A program made the position numbers and the translations under genes. The notes beneath the pieces are model-generated. The model saw only the letters and a list, made by a program, of their open reading frames with translations. It searched no databases and was not told the origin of the DNA. A stretch of 64,000 nucleotides of DNA from Mastigias papua (taxonomy: Eukaryota; Cnidaria; Scyphozoa; Rhizostomeae; Mastigiidae). Shown one piece after another: positions 22,690-34,039 of the stretch (position 1 is its first letter; each line of letters starts with the position of its first letter). Location of the stretch: the NCBI GenBank assembly GCA_964019165.1, contig OZ025271.1:12875759-12939758 (forward strand), read 5' to 3'.

Positions 22690-25230
22690 ATTAACTAGAA
22701 CGAGGAGAAAACAGTGAATACAAAGAGAGAGAGGAGAAAAAGAGAAAAAAGCAAGAGAACAAAGAGGAGAATAGTAGATAGTAAAGGCAAGACTAAAGGG
22801 ATGAAGAAATGGAGAATAAAGAGGACATAACAGAGGAGGAAAATCAGGATTAAAACATTGGAGAAAAGTTGAGAATACAGAGCAGAAAGAGGAGATTAAT
22901 AGCCGAAAAAGAGGAGAAAAAGAAGAGCAACATCGAGGAGGACAAGAGGGCAATAAAGGGGAGAACAGAAGTGAAAAATATGAGAACAAAGAGGGGAAGA
23001 GAGAAGGAAAAGAGGAGAAGAGAGTGGAACATGAGGAGGAGACGAACAAATTTACAAAGAGTAGAATTCAGAGGAAAAGTGGAGGTTGAAGAGAAGAAAC
23101 AGATAAGACAAGTATGAGAACAAAGAGGGGAAGAGAGAAGGAAAAGAGGAGAAGAGAGTGGAACATGAGGAGGAGACGAACAAATTTACAAAGAGTAGAA
23201 TTCAGAGGAAAAGTGGAGGATGAAGAGAAGAAACAGATAAGACAAGTATGAGAACAAAGAGGGGAAGAGAGAAGGAAAAGAGGAGAAGAGAGTGGAACAT
23301 GAGGAGGAGACGAACAAATTTACAAAGAGTAGAATTCAGAGGAAAAGTGGAGGATGAAGAGAAGAAACAGATAAGACAAGTATGAGAACAAAGAAGGAAA
23401 GAGAGAAGGAAAAGAGGAGAAGAGAGTGGAACATGAGGAGGAGACGAACAAATTTACAAAGAGTAGAATTCAGAGGAAAAGTGGAGGATGAAGAGAAGAA
23501 ACAGATAAGAAAAGTATGAGAACAAAGAGGGGAAGAGAGAAGGAAAAGAGGAGAAGAGAGTGGAACATGAGGAGGAGACGAACAAATTTACAAAGAGTAG
23601 AATTCAGAGGAAAAGAGGAGGATGAAGAGAAGAAACAGATAAGAAAAATATGAGAACAAAGAGGGGAAGAGAGAAGGAAAAGAGGAGAAGAGAGTGGAAC
23701 ATAAGGAGAAGACGAACAAATTTACAAAGAGTAGAATTCAGAGGAAAAGAGGAGGATGAAGAGAAGAAACAGATAAGAAAAATATGAGAACAAAGAGGGG
23801 AAGAGAGAAGGAAAAGAGGAGAAGAGAGTGGAACATAAGGAGAAGACGAACAAATTTACAAAGAGTAGAATTCAGAGGAAAAGAGGAGGATGAAGAGAAG
23901 AAACAGATAAGAAAAATATGAGAACAAAGAAGGGAAGAGAGAAGGAAAAGAGGAGAAGAGAGTGGACCATAAGGAGAAGACGAACAAATTTACAAAGAGT
24001 AGAATTCAGAGGAAAAGTGGAGGATGAAGAGAAGAAACAGATAAGAAAAGTATGAGAACAAAGAGGGGAAGAGAGAAGGAAAAGAGGAGAAGAGAGTGGA
24101 ACATACAACAATGCCACTGAAAATGCACAACACTGCAAAAACACATCACATAATTTAAGTCCTCTATGTGTTTCTAGTTGGTAGCGTTATCAAAGCACTA
24201 ACCGCGACCGTTTTCATCACATTTAGGACATTAAAACTTTGGTCAATAAAGTTAACAATAAGTTTAAACCAACAAATCTAAATACATTTGAGATCATACC
24301 AACTGAGAGCTTTTCCTTGACTTGCAGCCTGACAAATGCTTTTACACAAGATCATTGCAAGTTTCCTTGATTTTCTCTTATTTTCCCTAACCTAAATGAA
24401 AAACACCCTATCTCCCTTGAATTTCTCTGACCCTATGAATCCTGATAAAAAGAGGACAAAAGAGAGAGGCGAAACAGGACAATACAGGGGAGAAAAAAGA
24501 AGAGGTAAAGAGGAGAAAAAAGATGAGCATAAAAAGGGGAATAAGAAGGATAAATGAGAAAACTGCGGAATAAAGAGGGCAATAAATAGGAGGAAAATGA
24601 AAGAATACAGAGGAGAAAAAGAGGTGAATCAGAGGAAAATAAAGAAGAGAAAACGGACGAAAGAAAGAGGAAATGAAACAGAGAAGAAACACGAGAAGAA
24701 AGCGAAGAAGGAAGATGATACAAAAAGAGAAGAATAAAAGAAGAAAACGACCTGAAGAAAGGAGACAAGAAAAGAAAATGAAGATGTGAAAAAGATGAAG
24801 AGAAAGAAAAGAATGCAGATGAGAATAAAGAGAAGAATTAGGAGGATAAAAAGAGAAGAATTAAGACGAGAAAAGTGACAAAAAATCAAGGAAAGGAGAC
24901 AAGATAAAGTGGAAAATAAAGGGGACAGAAAGAGAAGAATAAAGAAAAAAAGAGGAGAATAAAGAGGAAAAGAGAGAATCAAAGGGGGAGAAGGTTGAGT
25001 AGAATAAAGAAGCGACAAAGAGGAAAGTAGAGAGGAGGCAAATAGGAGAAAAAAGAAGAGAATAAGAGGATAATATAGAGAAAGGAATAACAGGAGAATG
25101 CGGAAAAAAATAAAATAAGATGAAAGAGAAGATCAAAAGGATAAAAAGGACGAGAAGAGTGAGAGAAAGAGGAAATGAGGAGGAGATAAACAGGAGAAGA
25201 AAGAGGAATAGGATCAAGAATATATATGAA
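22690..25230. repeat. Polypurine/polypyrimidine block
   Basis: On the plus strand almost entirely A and G (GAGGA, AAAGAGGAGAA phrases), broken only at 24,105-24,445 by ordinary sequence. Long frames on either strand are low-complexity shadows. Such tracts can adopt triplex (H-DNA) structure. On the minus strand it is a C/T-rich intron ending at the exon at 22,669. Confidence 0.9.
22979..24104. repeat. 134-bp x 8 minisatellite
   Basis: TATGAGAACAAAGA starts units at 22979, 23113, 23247, 23381, 23515, 23649, 23783, 23917 and 24051. All eight intervals are exactly 134 bp, followed by a 54-bp partial unit. Units differ by a few A/G substitutions only, so amplification is recent. Confidence 0.95.
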
Positions 25231-25479
25231 TGACAGTCTTAAAATTTATAACAATTAAGCAAAATACGCTATATGTGGCTTGATTTGTATTACACCTCAG
25301 CCTATACAGACGTCAAGATAAGTCAACAAGGTTTGTTATATTCATTCTGCCAAAAACCAGCTTGGCTTAATCTAGCATGTATCGCAATAAAAATGGCCTG
25401 ACACTACCTGTGAGAAACAATTACCAATATAGTTCTGCAATCTGATTGATCAAACATAAAACCACAAGCACTATAAAAA

Positions 25480-25622
25480 TTATCGAAATGCGCATTTGAT
25501 AGTTGTGTCATAAGATGACGTCAAGAGCTGTCCAGGACATTTTGAAGAAGAAGCTGATGTTACGCTTTTTAACTGTGCGTTTACAATCTTTGAAGGAACT
25601 GCCCATATTGCATTTTCAATGC
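25480..25622 (-). pseudogene. SMU1 pseudo-exon, third WD repeat
   Basis: After the acceptor TTTCTTAG the frame reads ALKMQYGQFLQRL, then TAA, corresponding to the family's VWKIQSGQCLRRFE. After a frameshift it continues VTSASSSKCPGQLLTSSYD, corresponding to VTCLSFSK...QILSASFD. At least two stops and one frameshift. Confidence 0.7.
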
Positions 25623-26226
25623 CTAAGAAATTATCAGAAAAAATGTGTCCTAAATATCATTCGCTAATTTCAGTTCCTTATCTCAATGACAAGATGATCT
25701 GCCGGTTAAACTGAGACGTGTGTCAATATGACTTTAGAGTGACAGTTTGATAAATGCCTGGTTTTGCCAATAATTTTAAACATGTGCTGATACATCTTGC
25801 AGAGTTTGAACTTGAAAAAGATTTGACTGTACCACCTATTTGAAACTTGGTAATCAGTTGTTATTGTAAAATGTGATGTGATATTAATGAATGAGCGAAT
25901 AAATGAATGAATGAATTGAAGGAAGGAAAAATGGATGGAAAATATGGAAAATTAAATAAATATGGTGTTGCTGAGGGGCTTGTAAAAAGACTAGAATTTC
26001 ATTATTTCCAAAATGTAGCTCTCCTCATTATATTCTATTTTAACGCTTTGCAGGTAAAATAAAATGGGAGAGAAAGGGATGTCTAAATTCAATCAGAACC
26101 ACCCCCTTCTCTTCTTTATAATGTCCAAGAAAGACGTCATATATGTATCGTTCCTAAGAGCAAGATAAGATAAGAAGACGAGAAGACACAAATAAACTGA
26201 GGAAGAAAGATAACTCTACAAATTAC

Positions 26227-26362
26227 CTTTAATTTTCCATCAAGGCTGCCAGTGGATAGCATTTCACTATCACGACTAAATGACATACAAAGCACAGCAT
26301 CCTCCATCAACATACAATTGTCCTTAAATAGACTATTCAGTAACATTATTTCTTTCATTAGG
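26227..26362 (-). pseudogene. SMU1 pseudo-exon, second WD repeat (source of the 142-bp array)
   Basis: Contains [19 protein letters not shown] and DGKLK before the donor AAG|GTAATT, an almost exact SMU1 WD segment. The exon is 136 nt where the family frame needs about 131, so it does not join the exon at 29,914 in frame. Its first half and the preceding acceptor are the template of the tandem array. Confidence 0.8.
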
Positions 26363-28890
26363 CTGCAACAATAGTGGGTAATATTGATATATGACAATGA
26401 ATATAAAGATATCTTATAATATCAACATACAAAGCACAGCATCTTCCATCAACAAAAAATTGTCCTTAAATAGACTATTCAGTAACATTATTTCTTTCAT
26501 TAGGCTGCAACAATAGTGGGTAATATTGATATATTACAATGAATATAAAGATATCTTATAATATCAACATACAAAGCACAGCATCTTCCATCAACATAAA
26601 ATTGTCCTTAAATAGACTATTCAGTAACATTACTTCTTTCATTAGGCTGCAACAATTGTGGGTAATATTGATCTATTACAATTAATATAAAGATATCTTA
26701 CAATATCAACATACAAAGCACAGCATCTTCCATCAACATACAATTGTCCTTAAATAGACTATTCAGTAACATTATTTCTTTCATTAGGCTGCAACAATAG
26801 TGGGTAATATTGATATATGACAATGAATATAAAGATATCTTATAATATCAACATACAAAGCACAGCATCTTCCATCAACATAAAATTGTCCTTAAATAGA
26901 CTATTCAGTAACATTATTTCTTTCATTAGGCTGCAACAATTGTGGGTAATATTGATCTATTACAATTAATATAAAGATATCTTACAATATCAACATACAA
27001 AGCACAGCATCTTCCATCAACATACAATTGTCCTTAAATAGACTATTCAGTAACATTATTTCTTTCATTAGGCTGCAACAATAGTGGGTAATATTGATAT
27101 ATGACAATGAATATAAAGATATCTTATAATATCAACATACAAAGCACAGCATCTTCCATCAACAAAAAATTGTCCTTAAATAGACTATTCAGTAACATTA
27201 TTTCTTTCATTAGGCTGCAACAGTATTCGGTAATATTGATCTATTACAATTAATATAAAGATATCTTACAATATCAACATACAAAGCACAGCATCTTCCA
27301 TCACCATACAATTGTCCTTAAATAGACTATTCAGTAACATTATTTCTTTCATTAGGCTGCAACAATAGTGGGTAATATTGATATATGACAATGAATATAA
27401 AGATATCTTATAATATCAACATACAAAGCACAGCATCTTCCATCAACATAAAATTGTCCTTAAATAGACTATTCAGTAACATTGTTTTTTTCATTAGGCT
27501 GCAACAATAGTGGGTAATATTGATATATGACAATGAATATAAAGATATCTTATAATATCAACATACAAAGCACAGCATCTTCCATCAACATAAAATTGTC
27601 CTTAAATAGACTATTCAGTAACATTATTTCTTTCATTAGGCTGCAACAATAGTGGGTAATATTGATATATGACAATGAATATAAAGATATCTTATAATAT
27701 CAACATACAAAGCACAGCATCTTCCATCAACATAAAATTGTCCTTAAATAGACTATTCAGTAACATTGTTTCTTTCATTAGGCTGCAACAATAGTGGGTA
27801 ATATTGATATATGACAATGAATATAAAGATATCTTATAATATCAACATACAAAGCACAGCATCTTCCATCAACATAAAATTGTCCTTAAATAGACTATTC
27901 AGTAACATTATTTCCTTCATTAGGCTGCAACAATAGTGGGTAATATTGATATATGACATTGAATATAAAGATATCTTACAATGTCAACCTACAAAGCACT
28001 GCATCTTTCATGAACATAAAATTGTCCTTAAATAGAATATTCAGTAATATTATGTCTTTCATTGGGTTACAATAATATTGGGTAATATTGATATACTACA
28101 ATACATACAAAGATATCTTACAATATCAACATACAAAGCACAGCATCTTCCATCAACATACAATTGTCCTTAAATAGACTATTCAGTAACATTATTTCTG
28201 TCATTAGGCTGCAACAATAGTGGGTAATATTGATATATGACAATGAATATAACGATATCTTATAATATCAACATACAAAGCACAGCATCTTCCATCAACA
28301 AAAAATTGTCCTTAAATAGACTATTCAGTAACATTATTTCTTTCATTAGGCTGCAACAGTATTCGGTAATATTGATCTATTACAATTAATATAAAGATAT
28401 CTTACAATATCAACATACAAAGCACAGCATCTTCCATCACCATACAATTGTCCTTAAATAGACTATTCAGTAACATTATTTCTTTCATTAGGCTGCAACA
28501 ATAGTGGGTAATATTGATATATGACAATGAATATAAAGATATCTTATAATATCAACATACAAAGCACAGCATGTTCCATCAACATAAAATTGTCCTTAAA
28601 TAGACTATTCAGTAACATTGTTTCTTTCATTAGGCTGCAACAATAGTGGGTAATATTGATATACTACAATACATACAAAGATATCTTACAATATCAACAT
28701 ACAAAGCACAGCATCATCCATCAACATAAAATTGTCCTTAAATAGAATATTCAGTAATATTATTTCTTTCATTAGGCTGCAACAATATTGGGTAATATTG
28801 ATCTATTACAATTAATATAAAGATATCTTACAATATCAACATACAAAGCACAGCATCTTCCATCAACATAAAATTTTCCTTAAATAGAAA
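26250..28890 (-). repeat. 142-bp x 19 tandem array of an SMU1 exon fragment
   Basis: The marker TCCTTAAATAGA (or its variants) occurs at 26321, 26463, 26605 and so on to 28877: 19 units, all 18 intervals exactly 142 bp. Each unit holds, on the minus strand, intron end, TTGCAG acceptor and the first half of the SMU1 WD exon up to DAVLCM, then jumps back to intron sequence. Variant marks (CAACAAAAAATTG, CAGTATTCGG, TCACCATAC) recur in the same order at about 27.17-27.31 and 28.30-28.45 kb, showing a block duplication of eight units. Confidence 0.95.
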
Positions 28891-28947
28891 TGGTTTTAAT
28901 ATTATCATGCTAGTATGGTGATATATGTTCGAGTGAAACAAATACAT

Positions 28948-29311
28948 GTTTTTTTATAAGAAAGACACTTTTCCTGAGGCTCAATTTTCTTAACTATTCA
29001 CGAATCTGAGGCTGAAATTGTCATAAGATTTTCTTAACTTTCGCAGGATTAAACGGGCTGAAACAGGCTACTCTGTAATTTTTGGGCGACCATAAGTTTC
29101 GATCTTTGTATGATAGGTTGCAACACTGACTCGATCTTTGTACGATAGTCTGCAAAAATGAGCCAATATCAATTTCTGGCATGTAAAGAAAATGACCTGT
29201 GAGTTTCTTAGCATTTTCTTGAACTTTAGCCTTGTGATTTTCTTCGGATTTTCTTAAGATTTTGGCTATTTGAGCCTCATTTTCCTATAAACACTTTCCT
29301 TATAAAAAAGA
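28948..29311. mobile_element. Possible small TIR element
   Basis: TTTTTTTATAAGAAAG at the left and CTTTCCTTATAAAAAAG at the right form imperfect inverted ends. The interior is rich in TTTTCTTAA phrases. No target duplication was found. It borders the end of the SMU1 array. Confidence 0.3.
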
Positions 29312-29913
29312 ATGCGTATCATAAGTAAATATAAAGTCAAATTTCCTTCTTGTCTAACCATGCTTTCCATAGTTCCTTCAACCCCAATATCTTTTCTTTG
29401 AAACCCTTTCTCATTCCTCCCCATTCTGATTTCTCTATTTTACCACCATATCATTATTTCACATCTAAGCCCCATCTGTTCAGTGTTGTCCAGTTATGTT
29501 TAGTTCCTTCCAGTTCTGTCCAGTTCTTGCCTCTACATTCTGTTCCTACACAGACAGCACAAAGCTTTGATACCAGTTCTGGTCAATATCTGCTGTTCCA
29601 AATCTTTTCCAAAACCTTCCTATCCTGTCCCAATTTCTCTAAATATACCAAATTACCCTTTCAAACCCCAATATCTTCTGCCCAACCCCTTACAACTCCT
29701 TTTTCTATCCTTTCTATTTCCATCCCTACCCATCCACTATAGTGCACTATAAAGCTTTCTGTCTCTTATCTCTCAAGCTCATAATGTCTCTAATTTGTAA
29801 ACCACAGAATGTATTGTCTTTTCTTTGATTCTTTTTACATCATGTCAATGGTGAGCTATAGAAAAAGAGAGAAGAAACCTCTGACTGACATTTCAAGTCT
29901 ATACAGATTTTAC

Positions 29914-30019
29914 CGGTCTGAAAATTCCATACTTCATTGAATCTGTACGCACTCCCAGTAACTAAATAGTGTCAATCTGGTGAAAATGGTACATATTCTG
30001 AATGGGCTTTTGTTCCAAA
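29914..30019 (-). pseudogene. SMU1 pseudo-exon, first WD repeat, with TGA
   Basis: TTTTTCAG acceptor, then FGTKAHSEYVPFSPD, stop, HYLVTGS, ending EVWNFQTG at the donor GACCG|GTAAAA. The family has Gly (FSPDGQYLVTGS) where TGA now stands: a single GGA to TGA change. Length (106 nt) and phase match the family. Confidence 0.85.
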
Positions 30020-30430
30020 CTGAAAAACAAACACAAACACTCATGAAAAAGCACAAAATAAAACATCAGTCTTTTCTAATTTTCTTGAAAAGCTCACAAG
30101 AATGTTGAGTATTGGAATTGAAAAACCCAACAAAGCATTAAAAACACAATTTCCTTATCAGGTGGCCTAACTCTCATGTTCATGTGAGTATTTCAAATAA
30201 GCATCAGGCAAAAGGCCAACAGTATTGCATATGTGCTGCCTTGAGGCTCATTCCTCTGTGTGTTTTATGATGGCAGACAAACTTGGCTCACCCTACTATA
30301 AAATATTTCAGTAAACTCATGTTGGCATGAAATCTGTCATGTGATGTAAATTAACTTCTGCAATGAGCAGCTACAAAATAAAATACAAAAGCAATTGTTT
30401 TGGCAGTCTCTTGCAACAACAATAACAACT

Positions 30431-30456
30431 GAGCTAGTGAGTGAGTGAGTGAGTGA

Positions 30457-30525
<69 letters not shown>

Positions 30526-30655
30526 TGTGTTTCTGTGTGTGTTTCTGCATGTATTACATTTGTGCTTTTGTGAATGTGCAAGTATGTGTGTGCAAGTATG
30601 TGTGTGCACATCTGTTTTTTTATGTTTGTGTGACCTGTAAATGTTTGTGTAGCAT
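30431..30655. repeat. (GAGT)n(GT)n microsatellite
   Basis: GAGT repeats run into a pure GT run to about 30,518, then GT-rich sequence. Open frames here on both strands are repeat artefacts. Confidence 0.97.
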
Positions 30656-30662
30656 GCACAAT

Positions 30663-30737
30663 CTAACTTCCTATGCCCCCCAATTACCAACTTCCTATGC
30701 CCCCCAAATACCAACTTCCTATGCCCCCCAATACCAT
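30663..30737. repeat. Short tandem repeat, about 24 bp x 3
   Basis: AACTTCCTATGCCCCCCAA recurs three times in tandem with small length differences. Confidence 0.9.
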
Positions 30738-31473
30738 AATTACCATAATTCTCCAAATTAACTGTGGCATTATTATCAAAATGTCATAATCACAATAAAT
30801 ATTGATTTTAAAACCCGAAGTTGACTTGAAACAACCTCACATGATATACTATGGCTCATAAATTCAATGATAATATATATTCATATGTATATATACTTAT
30901 TTACTCATTCATATATACTATCACATAATACAGACTAAATTCATACATTCTCTTTCACATTCAGAATAAACTAGATTCAAACATACAAGCAAGCCTGGGA
31001 GGTTTGACAGATCTACCATGTAAAACAAATATATTTGCCATTGACTAGATAACAACTAGTCCCTAAGTCCCCCATGGTACCAGGTTAGATTGTTTGTCTG
31101 ATCTGCATAGGTTCACAGGATTACAATTTGTAATCTTTACAAACCACGAGTCATGAAAGACAGTAGTATGCCATAAAAGACCTTACAATTTATGCAGCTT
31201 ACAAAACCTAATCACATAAAATGAATACAATTCTCTGATATCTAGTTGTGGTATTCAGTTAGATGTAATTCTATTCTGGCAGAAATCTACACCTTTCTTT
31301 AACTGTAAAATGCTCACACTCACAGAGTCATTTCAATATCAACAAAACACGAGGCACTCAAGATATCAAGATCTTTCTACCTGCAATATTTACTACCTAT
31401 TTTATTATCTAAACATCAGATTATACTTTGCATCTTCCTAGAAATTCTGCAAAGAAAACAATAGATGACTTAC

Positions 31474-31499
31474 TCTGCGGACTCAATCTCTAGCGCCAT
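31474..31499 (-). pseudogene. SMU1 first coding exon
   Basis: Minus-strand ATG at 31,499 reads MALEIESA, then GA|GTAAGT, matching the family start MSIEIESSD with the same phase-2 exon end. Intact in itself; called pseudogene only because the downstream exons are broken. Confidence 0.6.
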
Positions 31500-32468
31500 T
31501 TTGGGAATTGAACATGTGTTCTAATTTGGCCTCGTTTGCATTTGTTGATCATTGTGTCGATCGACAAAAGGATGGCTCAGAGGCCATCAGCCCCCTTCTA
31601 CTTCTCAAAAAACACCTGAGCCCCCTTACAGTTTTTCTGACTAATGAATATTTAGGCAGACAAACAGAACAGATTGAATATAAGAGCTACGAAACTGAAA
31701 GAGAGCAAGAATGAAAGAGAGCAGGAAAAGATGTCAGATTGATGACAATTAGGAGATCAATACACCGAGAATGAAGACTGGATACAGACACCAGACTACC
31801 CGTTATAAAAAATTTCATTACGAAGAACGAATGGCCACAAAGAACGATCGATATTCCAAAGCATTTTGGAATAGTGAGGTAGTGCCACTCGAAGTGGGAT
31901 AGTGACAGAAAAATTTATAACAGTGGCATTGCCCCTCATGGCCTTCCTTTGAAATGCCCCCCCTCTAGTACTCAATTAGGTACTGAGAAAGTGTTCCGGT
32001 TCGTTTCTTTTTGATTCTAGGACAACGCTCTTTCTTAATTTAAAGATAAGACAATCTAGAAAGAGAATGAAATCATTCATTTGCGTGTGTGAAACTTAAA
32101 TATTTTGACTGCTTTGCTTCAAAGTGATTTGTTTTTAAGATTCTAGGCAAAGACATACCTTCAGCTTAGATATTCTTGGGGGTCAAAGAGGGGAAAATTC
32201 TTGTAGCTTGGGCAATGTTTCCGTACCCCTAGCTTTGTATCTTATTCTAAAGCAGTTTTTAAGTTCTATATCAACTGAGAATTATATGTCTATTAATCAT
32301 CCTTGCTGTGGATGCTACAATAAATTACACACATAGCTGTGATAGGAGAGATCTTTGGTAAAAAGACGTTTGCTTTCAACAAGCATCCTGATTGGTGGAG
32401 ATACCTCATCGCAAGCTCATTTTTAAGCACTAGGTTCAGTATGTGGGTTTCCACTGTAGAACAGGGCA

Positions 32469-32766
32469 TTTTTTAACATACAAACTGGGGGGGCAAATAC
32501 CCCCCAGTCCTCAACTTGTCCCCCGAGTGAAGAAGTTTTAAACCCCAGAAAAATATCCCTTTTTGTATCGGTTCTTAGCTATGTTTTCAAACAACTACTG
32601 CTATCATCATGTACGTTGTTGTAATAATTGCAAAACTTGAGATTTCATCAAAACTTGACATTTATAAACATTGTTTCCATATATATTATTTTGAATTATG
32701 CTTGTTGACCTACTATCACGTCCCTTTTTGAGAGTTTGCCCCCCCAGTAAAAATATGTTAAAAAAG
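32469..32766. mobile_element. MITE with G-run inverted ends
   Basis: TTTTTTAACATACAAACTGG and the following G run at the left match the complement of the right end (CCCAGTAAAAATATGTTAAAAAA) over about 29 bp with few differences. No coding capacity and no clear target duplication. Confidence 0.6.
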
Positions 32767-33331
32767 GCTATGCTATAGAAGGCAGTACGAAAATAATAGG
32801 AAAGTGTTGGTGAGATCCAAATGAAACAAATTGCAGAAAAGTAAGAGCCACTGCTAAATTAGATAAAACGCCAAAAATGATCAGCAATGGTGAAGGATCT
32901 GCTAGAGCAAACTTTCAAACGTCATAACACATATTTTCATTTCTAACGAAATAGTCAATAATCTCAAGGAGAGACATGAAATCTGCTCATCAAATTATTG
33001 AATCATGGTTTCTTCATATTTGAAGGAAACCAAGTTGTGTGTTGTTCGGTAGAAATTCTCTCTAAGTTTGTGTATCAGCTTTAATCAAAAATTGAAAAGA
33101 GCGCATTTATATATAAGAGCACATATATGCACTTCCTTGGGGAGGGGATTTCTCACCCTCATATCCCCATGAAACCTTTGCCCTGTCTTCATGATCAGCG
33201 GTTGAATAAATGTAAACATTTCGAATATTATATGTATTCGAATCGATATGATTTAGCCTCTTACTGATATACCAACCCCTTTTAAATACTTGTATGGCCT
33301 CTTTGTCATGTTCTGCATTGTGTATCTCTAA

Positions 33332-34037
33332 AGCCTGGTACTCATTGGGCGTTAAAGTGCGCGCGCCCTTGAGCGTTTATCTGTGGAATTTAAACCCGCA
33401 GGCATACTCACTATGTAAAGTTTTAAACGCGTGATTTTAACTGAGAGCAGCGGTGGGCCTAGAAAATATGAAGAAAGAGTTGTATATTGTACATTTCTTT
33501 TTTTCAAGTACCGCTGTTTGAAATTTTCGAATAAATTTTTCGCATCATCCCAATTCTCGATGAAATCTAATGACCTTGCCACTTCTGTCCAAGCATTTTT
33601 CACAGCATCTCTTTCCTTGTATCCCTTTTTGGACTTATCGTATAGCACTGGAAAATGTCGAACAGCTTCTGACAATTTCTCTTCGTCAACAAGTGACAAT
33701 ACATTGATATTGCAAGCCATATTGCTACATGTGTCTCTCTCAAGTTCTAACAATGTTATTCAGATACGCAAATCTGTGTAATAAGTGAAAATGTGCGTGA
33801 GTCCCGTAGGAAAAAAGTTCACAACCACATGCTGATCAATCATTTTCCGTGTGATGAAGTGTTACATTCCGCAGCACTTCAGAACTTTAAACGCCAAGAT
33901 CAAAAAGTTTTGATCTGTGCGTTTAACTTTTTTTCGAGCGCGCGCCCTCAGGAATTTAAACGCACTACGGTACTCACTACCGTTTAAGGTAAATCCTCAA
34001 GGGCGCGCGCACTTAAACGCCTAGTGAGTACCAGGCT
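33332..34037 (-). mobile_element. Harbinger-like DNA element with 42-bp TIRs and TAA duplication
   Basis: AGCCTGGTACTCA... at 33,332-33,373 matches the complement of 33,996-34,037 over 42 bp with about three mismatches. TAA flanks both ends (33,329-33,331 and 34,038-34,040), the 3-bp duplication typical of PIF/Harbinger. Inner direct repeats (GGAATTTAAAC...TACTCACTA) lie below both ends. It is only 706 bp and carries the MADF reading frame but no transposase, so it is non-autonomous. Confidence 0.8.
33352..33720 (-). CDS. MADF/Myb-SANT-like DNA-binding protein of the Harbinger-like element
   Basis: From the Met at 33,720 the frame reads MACNINVLSLVDEEKLSEAV, then RHFPVLYDKSKKGYKERD, AWTEVARSLDFI and NFKQRYLKKR. 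This is a MADF domain: hydrophobic helix, P-x-LYD-x2, a central AW-x-E-x-A tryptophan, and the C-terminal K/R-x-RY. PIF/Harbinger elements encode such a protein, which brings the separate transposase to the ends. After the domain the frame runs about 35 residues into the left TIR and stops there. An upstream Met at 33,753 is possible. Intact over the domain, so expression cannot be excluded; alternatively it is a host-captured or recently dead copy. Confidence 0.7.
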   Translation of the reverse strand: MACNINVLSLVDEEKLSEAVRHFPVLYDKSKKGYKERDAVKNAWTEVARSLDFIENWDDAKNLFENFKQRYLKKRNVQYTTLSSYFLGPPLLSVKITRLKLYIVSMPAGLNSTDKRSRARAL

Positions 34038-34039
34038 TA

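Larger units (their letters stand above)
25480..31499 (-). pseudogene. SMU1: Decayed SMU1 gene copy
   Basis: SMU1 is a WD40 spliceosomal factor. Recognised exons in minus order are a start exon (31,499-31,474), a WD exon (30,019-29,914), the next WD exon (26,362-26,227) and a third (25,622 to about 25,480). Exon borders and order match the family, but there is a TGA in the first WD repeat, a length change of about 5 nt in the second WD exon, and stops plus a frameshift in the third. The N-terminal LisH/CTLH exons and later WD exons were not found. Introns are present, so this is a duplicated, not retroposed, copy. Confidence 0.8.

Noticed and set aside
22606..25217. Long minus- and plus-strand open frames (F/S/L-rich or R/K/E-rich)
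   Set aside because: They are translations of the polypurine block and minisatellite; low complexity, overlapping on both strands.
29350..29752. 130-codon plus-strand frame
   Set aside because: Pyrimidine-rich low-complexity sequence with overlapping frames; no motif.
30337..30761. Open frames rich in HTHT or CVCV
   Set aside because: Artefacts of the (GT)n microsatellite.
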